A stretch of DNA of 64,000 nt from Verrucomicrobiota bacterium (GTDB lineage Bacteria > Verrucomicrobiota > Verrucomicrobiia > Limisphaerales > JADJPG01). The DNA lies in assembly GCA_016713365.1 (NCBI GenBank), contig JADJPG010000036.1, positions 1-64,000 on the forward strand, read 5' to 3'. Positions 20,275 through 29,390 of this stretch are shown here, piece by piece. The notes beneath the pieces were generated by a model. The model did no database searches and was not told the origin of the DNA. It saw only the letters and a list, made by a program, of their open reading frames with translations. The position numbers were made by a program, and so were the translations under genes. Numbering within the stretch: position 1 is the first letter of the stretch; every line of letters begins with the position of its first letter.

Positions 20275-22260
20275 ATGAGCAAACCGTTCTACATCACGAC
20301 CGCCATCGATTACGTCAACGGCCAGCCGCACCTCGGCCACGCCTACGAAAAGATCCTCACTGACGTCATCGCCCGCGCCCGTCGCAGCCTCGGCGAACCG
20401 GTCTTCTTCCTCACCGGCCTCGACGAGCACGGCCAGAAGGTCCAGCAAGCCGCCATTCGCGAGAACAAGGCGCCGCAGACGTATTGCGACGAACTCGCCG
20501 CTGACTGGAAAGCCTTCGCCGGCACGCTGAACCTCACGAACGACGATTTCGTCCGCACCACGGAATTGCGCCACAAGCAGACCGTGCAGGCCATTCTCGC
20601 GAAGCTCCATGCCGCCGGACACTTTTACCAATCCGAGTATCGCGGATTCTATTCGCAGAAGGAGGAGACGTTTCTCACCGAGAAAGATCGTCAGCCCGAC
20701 GGAAAGTTCGACCCGTCCTTCGGCGAAGTCGTCGAGCTCGTCGAAAACAATTACTACTTCAAGCTCAAGGACCATCAGCAATGGCTGATCGATTACATCG
20801 AGGCCAACCCGGAGTTCATCCAGCCCGACTACCGGCGTAATGAAGTGCTCGGCTTCCTGAAGAACAACACCCTCGAAGATCTCTGCATCACCCGCCCTGC
20901 CGCGCGCCTGAACTGGGGCATTCCCCTGCCCTTCGATCCGGCTTACGTCACCTACGTCTGGTTCGATGCCCTCGTGAACTACATCAGCGTGCCGGCGGCG
21001 CTCGGCGATCCAACGCTCGCTACCGCTTTGCCCGACCTGAAACTGGAAGCTCAAAACTCGAAACAGTCTTTGTGGCCAGCCGACGCCCACGTCATCGGCA
21101 AGGACATCCTGAAGTTCCACGCCGTCTACTGGCCGATCATGCTCAAGGCGATGGGCCTGCCGTTGCCCAAGCAATTGCTCGTTCACGGCTGGTGGCAGAA
21201 GGACGGCGCGAAGATCAGCAAAAGCACCGGGAACATCGTCGAGCCGCTCGAGGTCATCGCCGAATGGGGCGTCGATGCGTTTCGCTACTACGTGGTGCGC
21301 GAGCTCAGCATTGGTCCCGATGGGAACTGGACCGACGACGGCTTCAAGGTTCGTTACGACTCCGAACTCGCGAATGGACTCGGCAATTTGCTGAACCGCT
21401 CGCTGTCGATGCTAAAGAAGTATCGAAACGGAATCGTGCCGGCGCCGAGTGCTTTCCAAAAGGACGGCACCGCCCTGGTCGACGTCGATGACATTCCGCG
21501 GATCGAGGCAGATTTGCGCGCGCACCAACTGCAGGATGCGCTCGTGAAGATTTGGAACATCGTCACGCGAGCGAACCAGTACATCCAGCGAACGGAACCG
21601 TTCAAGATGGCCAAGGTTCCCGAGAAGGCAGCCGAGCTCGATGCCGTGCTCTACAACCTCGTCGAAACCTGCCGTGTGCTCGCCGTGCTGCTCTGGCCGT
21701 TCATCCCCGGCGCGAGCGAGAAGATCTACGCGCAGCTCGGCTTGAAGGATTCTCCCGCGAAGTTCAGCGACGCAGCCTGGGGCAAGCTTTCAGCCGGCCA
21801 CACCATCGGTGAACCCGCAGCGCTCTTCCTCGCAAAGATCTCGTGCCGAAGTAGAGCCCGACGCTCGCCAGTCGTAGCCGCCGAGGTAACGAGGCGGACA
21901 TCGCGACGGATATCGAATCCGCCTCCTTACGTCGGCGGCTACTTCGACAATTGTTCGTCGAACAGACTCCGTAAAAAAAGCGCCGACCCGAAGGCCGGCG
22001 CTTGCTTGAAACCAGTCTATTCCCGCGGCGTTACTTCCCCGCCGCCCACTGCACCGCATTCCGCAGCATCGTCTTGTAGGCGGGATGGCTGTGCGCCAGG
22101 CCGTCGTGGCCGAGCGCGATGCACACGATGCGCGCCTTCGGATGCTTCACGATCCAGACCGAGGGATACGTCTTGCCGCTCGTCAGGTTCTTCGCCGTGG
22201 CGAGGACCTGCACCGGCGTGCCGTTCGTCTCGAACTTCTGGTAGTACAACTCGTCGGTAA
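20275..22260 (+). CDS. metG: Methionine-tRNA ligase (3' end altered)
   Basis: It charges tRNA-Met with methionine. Start MSKPFYITTAIDYVNGQPHLGH (20275): PHLGH is the HIGH signature, and DGAKISKSTGN near residue 312 is the KMSKS loop. The insert lacks the CXXC zinc knuckles, as in the bacterial MetG2-type enzymes. The anticodon-binding helical domain runs to about GEPAALFLAKI (21840), where family similarity ends; no C-terminal tRNA-binding EMAP domain is present. The open frame then crosses a palindromic repeat (21874-21942) and runs 230 nt antisense into the next gene before stopping at 22260. That tail is Arg/Ser-rich and not credible. A stop in another frame at 21852-21854 would give a normal-length enzyme. 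Confidence 0.93.
   Translation: MSKPFYITTAIDYVNGQPHLGHAYEKILTDVIARARRSLGEPVFFLTGLDEHGQKVQQAAIRENKAPQTYCDELAADWKAFAGTLNLTNDDFVRTTELRHKQTVQAILAKLHAAGHFYQSEYRGFYSQKEETFLTEKDRQPDGKFDPSFGEVVELVENNYYFKLKDHQQWLIDYIEANPEFIQPDYRRNEVLGFLKNNTLEDLCITRPAARLNWGIPLPFDPAYVTYVWFDALVNYISVPAALGDPTLATALPDLKLEAQNSKQSLWPADAHVIGKDILKFHAVYWPIMLKAMGLPLPKQLLVHGWWQKDGAKISKSTGNIVEPLEVIAEWGVDAFRYYVVRELSIGPDGNWTDDGFKVRYDSELANGLGNLLNRSLSMLKKYRNGIVPAPSAFQKDGTALVDVDDIPRIEADLRAHQLQDALVKIWNIVTRANQYIQRTEPFKMAKVPEKAAELDAVLYNLVETCRVLAVLLWPFIPGASEKIYAQLGLKDSPAKFSDAAWGKLSAGHTIGEPAALFLAKISCRSRARRSPVVAAEVTRRTSRRISNPPPYVGGYFDNCSSNRLRKKSADPKAGACLKPVYSRGVTSPPPTAPHSAASSCRRDGCAPGRRGRARCTRCAPSDASRSRPRDTSCRSSGSSPWRGPAPACRSSRTSGSTTRR
21874..21942. 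repeat. Palindromic intergenic repeat at the metG 3' end
   Basis: The 25-nt left arm (21874-21898, GTAGCCGCCGAGG...GGCGGA) and right arm (21918-21942, TCCGCC...CGGCGGCTAC) are inverted copies, 23 of 25 positions matching, around a 19-nt spacer. The form is like REP/BIME or MITE-derived elements. Only one copy was found in this window. Confidence 0.75.
21973..22003 (-). terminator. Rho-independent terminator after the ThuA/dehydrogenase gene
   Basis: Stem AAGCGCCG (21978-21985) pairs with CGGCGCTT (21996-22003). On the minus strand the stem is followed by TTTTTTTA. It lies 28 nt beyond the stop of the 1,716-residue gene, and the hairpin could also serve metG from the other side. Confidence 0.8.
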
Positions 22261-25200
22261 TCTTGAAGCTTGCGTCCACGCCCTTCATCACGGGGTGATC
22301 TTTCACGTCGAGATTCACCTCGAACTCGCCGAACCGATCGTGGCCGCGTGAACCGCCGCCGACCAGCACGCGGTTGTATTCCTGCCAGTCGCTCCAGTTG
22401 TACCACACGCCCGCGTGGACGAAGACGATGCCCTTGCCCGCCTCGGCGAAGTCGAAGATCGCCTTGCGCAGCTCCTTGTCTTCCATCTTCTGGTTCGCAC
22501 TCTGGTAGAGCACGTCGATGTCCTTCAACGCGCCCGCGATCGCCGCCGGCTTGTCGGTGTAATTCACCGAGGCGAGACCGCCTTCGCTCAACGTCTCGCG
22601 ATCGTACTTGTCGAACCAGCGGCTGAAGTCGTGCGAACTGCCGCCGCCGACCATGAGCGTCTTGATGCCGGAACCCCACTTGAAGGTCGGCAACGCCGCC
22701 GGAGCCGCCGCCGCTGCTGTTTCGCCGCTCTTCACTTCACGGGCTGAGGTATCCGCCGGGTCAGCGCTCGCGCCCGCCTCGGTCGTGTCGGCGGTGATGG
22801 CGACAATCGTCGGCGCCACGCCGTTGTTGAAACTTTCCAGCGTGATCTTCTTCATCGCGGACTTGTTCTTCAACGCGCGGGAGAAGGTGCGAATCTGGCC
22901 GTCGCGCACGACGCCCTCCACCGCCTTCGATCCGGGCACCTTGTAGTCGCCGTTGTAATCCGCGAACTCGACCGCGTTCTTGAAGATGAACTCCTCGCTC
23001 GGGCCTTCGACGAAGTCCACCGTCACCTTCACGACCGGCGCGCCTTCGTTCTTATTCTCGCCGCAGCACGGATAGCCCCAGCCCGCTACGCCACCGAGGA
23101 AATGCAGCCGCGTCGCCTTGAGGTTCAGCGTGCCGGTCTCGACCTTCTGCGGGAGCGTCTTCGAGTATCCGTTGCCGCCCTTGAGCACGATCACATTGTT
23201 GCCGCTGGTGCTCTTCGACGGATGGATGACTTCAAACGGCACCTCGCCGGCCTTCACGATGCCGAACTTCCGGAAGTGAACGGATTCACCCTTCGACTCG
23301 CGGCTGACATAAATGCCCTCCGTGCTGTTCGCCGTGAACGCGCTGCGCAGATCGACGATGCGATAACGCGCGTCGCTGCCGGACATGTAGGCGAGGATGT
23401 CGCGCAACGACTCGGCGCCGAGCGACTCGAAGCCTTCGGGCATCAACGAGCGACCGGTGTTGCGACGGCTCGCGATGTCCGCGGTCTTCACCACCGTCTC
23501 GCCGCTGTTGTTGCGCAGCGTCACGCTCGAACGATTCTCGCTGGCGATCAGACCATCGAGCGTCTCGCCGTCCTTCGTCTCGAAGCTCCAGGAAAGGAAG
23601 CTCGGATCGACTTCGCGATTCGGATCGAGAACCGCCACCAGCAATTCCGCCGGGCCATGTGCGCCCATGCCGGTCAGCTCAGGACCGATCTCCTTGCCCT
23701 CGCCGTTGAAGCGATGGCAGATGATGCAGTTCGCCGTGAACAATTTCTTGCCATTCTCGATGTTGCCCGGTTTCTCAACTTCCGGCGTGAGCTTCGCGAT
23801 GAGCGCGTTCTTCTCCTTCACTTCAGGGCCGCGCAATTCATCGATCACTTCGCCAGCGCGCTTGGCAACAGCCTTGTCGCTATGTGTGCGCAGACGATGC
23901 ACGGAGGACGGCCCGAGGTTTGCGAGCGTCACCTTGCCGCCCTTGATCGCTTCCACAAGCGCCATCGACCAATCGGCGCGCTTCACGATCTGCGCGAACG
24001 CTGGGTCTTGCAGCTCGGCCGGAATCTTCGAGAACGCACCCGCCAACAGCGGGGCCACCGCGGCGTCGCCGGTTGCACCGAGCGATTCGATCACGCGCTT
24101 CTGCAAACTCTGCGAGGCTGAGGAGCCGAGGATGCCCGCGACCGACGGCAGAATGTCCGCGTTCATCTGGCGCACGCCGACGAGGCTCGCGGCGATCTGT
24201 GCGCGCGTGTCGTCGGATTGCTTCTCGTCCTTCAATTTGTCGCTGAGCGACGCGACGAGCGCCTTCGTGTCGGACGCCAGCTTGCCGTCCTTGTCCCAAC
24301 GCGCCACCAGCGGCAGCACCGCAGCAGGCAGCGCCGGATTCGGCGAGGTCAGCAACGTCTTCAGCGACTTCTGCAAGTCCGCCGACCACGACGGAACCAC
24401 ATCCGCCTTCAGCGTCTTCGCGAGATTCTCAATCGCGACTTTCTTCAACACATCCGCATTCGAAGGCTTACCCGCGAGCGCGGCCACGAGCTTACCCGCG
24501 AGCGCGGCGTCCTGCTTGCCGGCGAGCTGGGTGCTGAGCTGCGCGACGAGGCTTTCCAAGTCCGCCGGCTTTTTCGCCGAGGCCGCGGCTTCGATGAATT
24601 CCACCGGGGCCTTCGACGCCACGCCCACGACCGCCGATTGCAGCCAGACGTCGTCGAGATTCGGATACGCCTCCACCAGCGCCTGACGAATCTCCGGCGT
24701 GGACGGCAGGTTCGCGAGCGCGTTGATCGCCTGCAAACGCACGCGCGGATTGCTGTCGTTCACGCGCTTCAAAATTCCCGCGGTCACATCGTTGCGCTTC
24801 TGTGCCGGAGTCTCTGCCGCGATGCGAATCGCGGCCTTCTGCACCGCCGGCTTGCCGTCCACAGAGAGCGCGGTGGTCAACGTCTTCGCGTCAAGGCGGC
24901 CCATCTGGTGCAAGGCCCACAGCGCGTGCGCCTGCGGTTCTTCGAGGCCACGGAAGTTCCACGAGCTGAGCAGGCGCTTCATCGCGTCCGGCGTCTTGGA
25001 ATCGTTCTTCTCCACGAGCAACCGCTGCGCGTTCAAGCGCACGTGACGGTTCGGGTTCTGGATCGCTTCGACCAAATCCTTCGTGTTCGCCTTCGCGATG
25101 TTCGGCACCTTGAGCGTCTTCGCCTGTTTGTGGTTCACGCGCCAGATGCGGCCGAAGTAATGGTCGCGATCCGGACGCAACGCGGCGTTCGCCGGACCAT

Positions 25201-27181
25201 GGATCGTTCCGCGCGTGTCGTTGTGCACGACCGCCTGGTTATAGAAGTCCGTGATGTAAAGCGCGCCATCGGGACCGATGCGCGTATCGATCGGTCGGAA
25301 CCACTTGTCGCGTCCGCCGATGAACTCCGCTTCGCGCGTCTTGTGCGCCTTGTAGGTCACGCCGTTCGGCTCCACGACCTGGTGGTGGACGATGTTAATC
25401 GTCGGCTCGGTGGTGAAGTAGTTGTAGTTCCACTCCGCCGGCCACGTGCTGCCGTCGTAAATCGCGCAGCCCGCCGCCGCCGTGAAGTAACCGACGAGAT
25501 CGATCTGCACGTAGGCCTGCTGGTTGTAAGTGATCAGCGGGAACGATTTCTGGCCGCGAATGACCGGCTTGAAGCTCGTGGCGTTGCCGACCTTGCCGCG
25601 CGCGAGATCGCTCTCGCTGCTCACGATGTGGTTCAGCAAATCGCCACTCGTCGGCTGCGTATAGAAGAGCTCGCCGTCGGAAGTCGTCTCCATGCCCCAC
25701 GTGTTGCCGCCCTTGGAGGAAACCATCTCGATCATGGAGCCGTCCGCCTTGAAGCGCAGCACGCCGGAACCAATGCCGCCGAAGTCCTTCGACTTGTCGC
25801 CGTTGTAAACGTGCGCGCTCGAGCTGTAGCCGTGCGTCGCGTAAATCCAGCCATCGAGACTCCAGCGCAGGTTGTTGATCACCGCGTGCGTGTCGCCGAT
25901 GCTGAGGCCGGTGTAGAGCTTCTCCACCTTCTCCGCCTTGCCGTCGCCATTCACGTCGCGCAGCCAGAGAATGTCCGGCGCCTGCGAAACGATCACGCCG
26001 TCCTTGTAGAAGACGAAGCTCGTCACAAGTTCGAGGCCTTCGTAGAAAATCTCCTTCTTGTCCATGCGCCCGTCGCCATCCGTGTCCGTGAGGATCGAGA
26101 TGCGATCAATCGCCGGGCGATTCGTCGTGGGCGGACGCACGCGGAAGCCGGTGTCCTTCCACGGATACGGCTGCATCTCCTTGCGCGGCTCGCGACGACC
26201 ATTCGGATACTCCGGCGTCTCCGCGACCCACAACCGGCCGGCAGGATCCCAGTCGATGTTCATCGGCTTGTTGATGAGCGGCTCGGCCGCGACGAGCTGG
26301 ATGTTGAAATCGGGATGCACTTCGAGCTTTGCGGCTGCCTTCTCGGGCGCGGTCGGACCGCCTTCAGGATAGCGCAGGCTCGCGAGCTCGTCCTTCGTGC
26401 AGAACTCATCGACGTTCGCCCGTTTGCCGGCCCACGCGATGCCGCGGAGCATGACAGCGCGCACGTGGGGGAGGTTGAAAGTCTTGTAGTTGTGGCCGAG
26501 CAACGTGACGAAGGAACGATGGTTGCCCGTCTCGTAGGTCCACATCTGCGGCTGCAGGTCATACACGGACGGCTTGTTCGCCGGCGGCGTGCCGCCTTCG
26601 CGACCCTTGTTGCTGCGATACGGCGTGTAGGTGGCGGCAAGAATCTTCGCCTCCGGCATCATGTGCAGGTCGTAGTAGAGCTCATCGTCCACCTCGAAGT
26701 TGGAGACGCCCTGCGTGATCGGATGGTCGGTGTCCATGTAGTAGAAGCTCATCTCGCCTTCATACCACTTCGAGTAACCATGCTCCCACGCGCCGCCAAT
26801 GATCGTCTTGAACCACTGCGCGTCGTTGCCGCACACCGCGTCGTGGATGCACACCATGCCGCCGCCGCGCTTGAGGAACTTGTCGAGATACTCGCGTTGG
26901 TCGGGCTTAATTTTGCCGGCGTCCGCCGCGAACATCACGAGCACATCCGCCTTCTCGAGTTGTTCAGCGGTCGGGAAATCCATTCCGCCATCCACCTTCG
27001 CGCCGCGTTCGTTGAGCAGCTTCGTCCACTCGCCGAGGAAGCGCGGGTGGTCATGCTGACCCGGCCCGTGCGTCTTCACGCCACCGCGGATGAACACCCG
27101 CAGCGGCTCCGCCGCCTGGGTGGAAAGTTGGGAAACAACGGCCAGCACGGCCATCAAGAGGAACCATTTCAGTCGCGTCAT
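22031..27181 (-). CDS. Secreted ThuA / PVC-type dehydrogenase / HEAT / cytochrome c / ThuA fusion
   Basis: 1,716 residues with a signal peptide (MTRLKWFLLMAVLAVVSQLSTQAAE). Order: an N-terminal ThuA-like domain (about 25-250; PLRVFIRGGVKTHGPG, HDAVCGND); a β-propeller of the PVC membrane-bound dehydrogenase type (about 280-700; DWDPAGRLWVAETPEYPNGR, DTDGDGRMDKKEIF, ITDFYNQAVVHN); HEAT-like α repeats (about 720-1110); a single-haem cytochrome c motif CIICH (coded about 23710-23724) in GKKLFTANCIICHRF; a β domain; and a second ThuA-like domain (about 1500-1716; LMVGGGSSHDFSRWF, VFVHAGVWYNWSDW). These families are typical of Planctomycetes and Verrucomicrobia and are thought to act on sugars in the periplasm, passing electrons to the haem. 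The substrate is unknown. Two ThuA domains in one chain is unusual. Confidence 0.93.
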   Translation of the reverse strand: MTRLKWFLLMAVLAVVSQLSTQAAEPLRVFIRGGVKTHGPGQHDHPRFLGEWTKLLNERGAKVDGGMDFPTAEQLEKADVLVMFAADAGKIKPDQREYLDKFLKRGGGMVCIHDAVCGNDAQWFKTIIGGAWEHGYSKWYEGEMSFYYMDTDHPITQGVSNFEVDDELYYDLHMMPEAKILAATYTPYRSNKGREGGTPPANKPSVYDLQPQMWTYETGNHRSFVTLLGHNYKTFNLPHVRAVMLRGIAWAGKRANVDEFCTKDELASLRYPEGGPTAPEKAAAKLEVHPDFNIQLVAAEPLINKPMNIDWDPAGRLWVAETPEYPNGRREPRKEMQPYPWKDTGFRVRPPTTNRPAIDRISILTDTDGDGRMDKKEIFYEGLELVTSFVFYKDGVIVSQAPDILWLRDVNGDGKAEKVEKLYTGLSIGDTHAVINNLRWSLDGWIYATHGYSSSAHVYNGDKSKDFGGIGSGVLRFKADGSMIEMVSSKGGNTWGMETTSDGELFYTQPTSGDLLNHIVSSESDLARGKVGNATSFKPVIRGQKSFPLITYNQQAYVQIDLVGYFTAAAGCAIYDGSTWPAEWNYNYFTTEPTINIVHHQVVEPNGVTYKAHKTREAEFIGGRDKWFRPIDTRIGPDGALYITDFYNQAVVHNDTRGTIHGPANAALRPDRDHYFGRIWRVNHKQAKTLKVPNIAKANTKDLVEAIQNPNRHVRLNAQRLLVEKNDSKTPDAMKRLLSSWNFRGLEEPQAHALWALHQMGRLDAKTLTTALSVDGKPAVQKAAIRIAAETPAQKRNDVTAGILKRVNDSNPRVRLQAINALANLPSTPEIRQALVEAYPNLDDVWLQSAVVGVASKAPVEFIEAAASAKKPADLESLVAQLSTQLAGKQDAALAGKLVAALAGKPSNADVLKKVAIENLAKTLKADVVPSWSADLQKSLKTLLTSPNPALPAAVLPLVARWDKDGKLASDTKALVASLSDKLKDEKQSDDTRAQIAASLVGVRQMNADILPSVAGILGSSASQSLQKRVIESLGATGDAAVAPLLAGAFSKIPAELQDPAFAQIVKRADWSMALVEAIKGGKVTLANLGPSSVHRLRTHSDKAVAKRAGEVIDELRGPEVKEKNALIAKLTPEVEKPGNIENGKKLFTANCIICHRFNGEGKEIGPELTGMGAHGPAELLVAVLDPNREVDPSFLSWSFETKDGETLDGLIASENRSSVTLRNNSGETVVKTADIASRRNTGRSLMPEGFESLGAESLRDILAYMSGSDARYRIVDLRSAFTANSTEGIYVSRESKGESVHFRKFGIVKAGEVPFEVIHPSKSTSGNNVIVLKGGNGYSKTLPQKVETGTLNLKATRLHFLGGVAGWGYPCCGENKNEGAPVVKVTVDFVEGPSEEFIFKNAVEFADYNGDYKVPGSKAVEGVVRDGQIRTFSRALKNKSAMKKITLESFNNGVAPTIVAITADTTEAGASADPADTSAREVKSGETAAAAAPAALPTFKWGSGIKTLMVGGGSSHDFSRWFDKYDRETLSEGGLASVNYTDKPAAIAGALKDIDVLYQSANQKMEDKELRKAIFDFAEAGKGIVFVHAGVWYNWSDWQEYNRVLVGGGSRGHDRFGEFEVNLDVKDHPVMKGVDASFKITDELYYQKFETNGTPVQVLATAKNLTSGKTYPSVWIVKHPKARIVCIALGHDGLAHSHPAYKTMLRNAVQWAAGK

Positions 27182-27467
27182 AATCGTAGTCGAATTGATT
27201 AAGGTGACGTTAGACGCTTCCCGGCGTCGGCCAACAGAAATTTTTTAGCATCACCGGGCGGCGCACAAATCCGAGGACTGTATGAAACCCAGCAAGTTTC
27301 GCCTCGGCCCATTGGGAAGCTGCGCGACTAAGACTGAGCAGTGCCAGGGTGGCGTCGTCACCAACAGAACCTATCGGGTAGGAGACTGAACATCGGGCAT
27401 CAGCTGGGGACAATGAGCAGAACTCGGCGCTTGTTCCAACGCCCGGTTTGTAGTTTAAATATCCTTC
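27182..27467. other. Divergent promoter region, no gene recognised
   Basis: 286 nt between the starts of the ThuA/dehydrogenase gene (minus) and the secreted Ig-like protein (plus). A possible short minus ORF (27210-27512) overlaps the next gene and has no recognisable content. I see no repeat, terminator or RNA here. Confidence 0.4.
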
Positions 27468-28964
27468 ATGAACCCGACGACCCGCCTCTCTTGGTGCGTG
27501 ACTTCGTCGCATCCAAAACTGCCGCAGGTTCCGTCTCCTGCCAGCCTCCTTCTCTCATTCAAAAGCGCGTTGGCTGCTGCCCTCCTCTTGGCGTTCGGAA
27601 ATTGCTGGGCCTTCACACAGTGTCCTCCGGTCTGGATCACTTCGCCAGCGATCATCGATTACACCTCCAACTGGAAATTCCGTCCCAACACGAACGCCCT
27701 GACAGCGAGTCCATCGGATGAATGGGCGCAGCCCGACTACGATGATGCAGGATGGAGTGAAGGACCGGGGTTGTTCGGTTACGAGACTCGTCCGGACCTG
27801 TATCAATCTTTTGGTCCGTTTCAAACCTCCATCGCACCGCCCCATCAAGGGCCGCTCTCGTCCTACTTTAGAAAGCGCTTCCAATGGACCGGCTCAGCGA
27901 GTGCCCTTTACCTCAACTTTACCAATCTGGTCGATGACGGGATGATTGTTTACCTCAACGGCGTCGAACTGTTTTCGTTCAACATGCCAAACACGCCGCG
28001 CCCGATGACGTGGGATGGCCTGGCGCTGGCCACCGACCGCTTGGGAGAAGGCGTTCCGTTCACGACGAATATATTCGCTCCCAATCTTCGTCAGGGCGAA
28101 AACGTCATCGCCGTGGAGCTGCACCAGAGCGGAATCGCCAGCGGGGATAACGTCTTCGGCATGAAAATGACCGCAACGACCGCGAGTTTCGATCCCATCC
28201 AATTGACTCAGCCCGCTGATGCCACCGTCTTGTATCCACGCACGGTGACGTTGCTGGCCGAGGCCTTTGGTGATCCGCGTGCGCAGTTTCAGTGGTACGA
28301 AGACGGCGTGTCCATCCCTGGCGCAACGGCAGCCGTGTATTCGTTCACCCCTACCAATCCTTGCTCAGCTCGCAGCCCCATTCAATTTGTCTGCGAAGTG
28401 CGTGGTTCGCTCTGCACGTTTCTGTCCCGCACCGCCACGATTCAAGTCATGCATGACGACCTGCCGCCCTCAGTGCGGTCCGTGCGAAGCAGCTCAGGGT
28501 TGACTGCCCTCTACATCGAATTCAGCCAAATGGTGTCGCGGGATTCCGCGGAGGATAACATCTTCGCTTACACCGTTTCCGACGGCGCGGACGCAGAGTT
28601 CACCGTGCTGTCAGCATCCCTCCAAACGAATCAGCCCACCGTAATTCTGGAACTACTCGAGCCTCTATCCGAAGGAGCAACCTATACTCTCCACCTGGCG
28701 GGCGACTCCGTGCTCAATCTCTGCGGACTGCCAGCAGACGAAGCGACTGTGTCATTCCAGGCGTGGACCCGTGACGTGCCCCTGCGCATCACCCGAATGT
28801 CGCCTGCCGTCGTGCAATTGCATTGGGCGGACGCATCGTTCGGTCTGGAGGCAGCACCCTCACCGACGGGGCCGTGGGTTTCGCGCCCATACGCGCGGAG
28901 CGGCGACATAGAGGCCGTGGTTCCTGAAACGCATTACTTCCGGCTGCGGCGAATTCCAGAGTAG
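27468..28964 (+). CDS. Secreted Ig-like / galactose-binding-like protein
   Basis: 498 residues. The long N-terminal region ends in a hydrophobic signal (SALAAALLLAFGNCWA). Residues about 55-240 resemble a jelly-roll carbohydrate-binding module: DDAGWSEGPGLFGYE, YLNFTNLVDDGMIVYLNGVELF, NLRQGENVIAVELHQSG. The same phrases occur near 2500-2800 in the giant LTD/CotH protein, so the two share a domain. An Ig-like domain follows (about 255-330; FQWYEDGVSIPGA), then a Big/fibronectin-like region and a short C-terminal β domain (FGLEAAPSPTGPW...HYFRLRRIPE). It is likely exported to the surface or medium. No catalytic domain is seen. Confidence 0.85.
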   Translation: MNPTTRLSWCVTSSHPKLPQVPSPASLLLSFKSALAAALLLAFGNCWAFTQCPPVWITSPAIIDYTSNWKFRPNTNALTASPSDEWAQPDYDDAGWSEGPGLFGYETRPDLYQSFGPFQTSIAPPHQGPLSSYFRKRFQWTGSASALYLNFTNLVDDGMIVYLNGVELFSFNMPNTPRPMTWDGLALATDRLGEGVPFTTNIFAPNLRQGENVIAVELHQSGIASGDNVFGMKMTATTASFDPIQLTQPADATVLYPRTVTLLAEAFGDPRAQFQWYEDGVSIPGATAAVYSFTPTNPCSARSPIQFVCEVRGSLCTFLSRTATIQVMHDDLPPSVRSVRSSSGLTALYIEFSQMVSRDSAEDNIFAYTVSDGADAEFTVLSASLQTNQPTVILELLEPLSEGATYTLHLAGDSVLNLCGLPADEATVSFQAWTRDVPLRITRMSPAVVQLHWADASFGLEAAPSPTGPWVSRPYARSGDIEAVVPETHYFRLRRIPE

Positions 28965-29034
28965 CGGAGGCGCAAAGTCAGTTGTAGCAGCGGCGATTCT
29001 TGCTTCCTGCCCGACAACCGATAGATCGGACGAA

Positions 29035-29376
29035 GTGAAGCTCGTTCGAAAACTTCCAGTCTGGACCTACGTCCTGCTCAATCTCGCCGCGTTCCCGGGA
29101 CTGGGCACGATTCTCGCCGGACGCCGCATCGGCTACCTGCAAGCCGCGTTGATGGTAGTCGGATTTATTCTCTCGATGGGCTTCCTCGTCTTTTATCTCA
29201 CGTGCGTGGCCCATTACGTCGCCGGCGCGAACTGGACCGAGAACGAATTCAAGGCCCGGTATCAACCTCACCTGTGGGCGCTTTATTGGGGACTCGGCGC
29301 CTGCGTCGTGGCGTGGGCGTGGGCGCTGGCCAGCAGCTGGCAAATCTGGCAGGACCGCGATCGCAGCCCCGCCTGA
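29035..29376 (+). CDS. Small integral membrane protein
   Basis: 113 residues with a GTG start at 29035. There are three hydrophobic segments (about 11-28, 32-58 and 85-105), and the first loop contains LAGRRIGYLQAALMVVGFILSMGF. The hydrophilic loop YVAGANWTENEFKARYQPHLWALYWG lies between helices 2 and 3. It resembles small verrucomicrobial membrane proteins without assigned function. It follows the secreted Ig-like gene by 70 nt and ends convergent with the DUF748 gene. Confidence 0.75.
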   Translation: MKLVRKLPVWTYVLLNLAAFPGLGTILAGRRIGYLQAALMVVGFILSMGFLVFYLTCVAHYVAGANWTENEFKARYQPHLWALYWGLGACVVAWAWALASSWQIWQDRDRSPA

Positions 29377-29390
29377 CCGCTGACGGAGAT

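Noticed and set aside
21854..22260. C-terminal extension of metG as a real domain
   Set aside because: It is Arg/Ser-rich, crosses an inverted repeat and overlaps the convergent gene; methionine-tRNA ligases of this type end before it.
24218..27202. 994-residue ORF on the plus strand
   Set aside because: It is fully antisense to the ThuA/dehydrogenase gene, Arg/His-rich, and shows no family; the minus-strand gene has clear domains.
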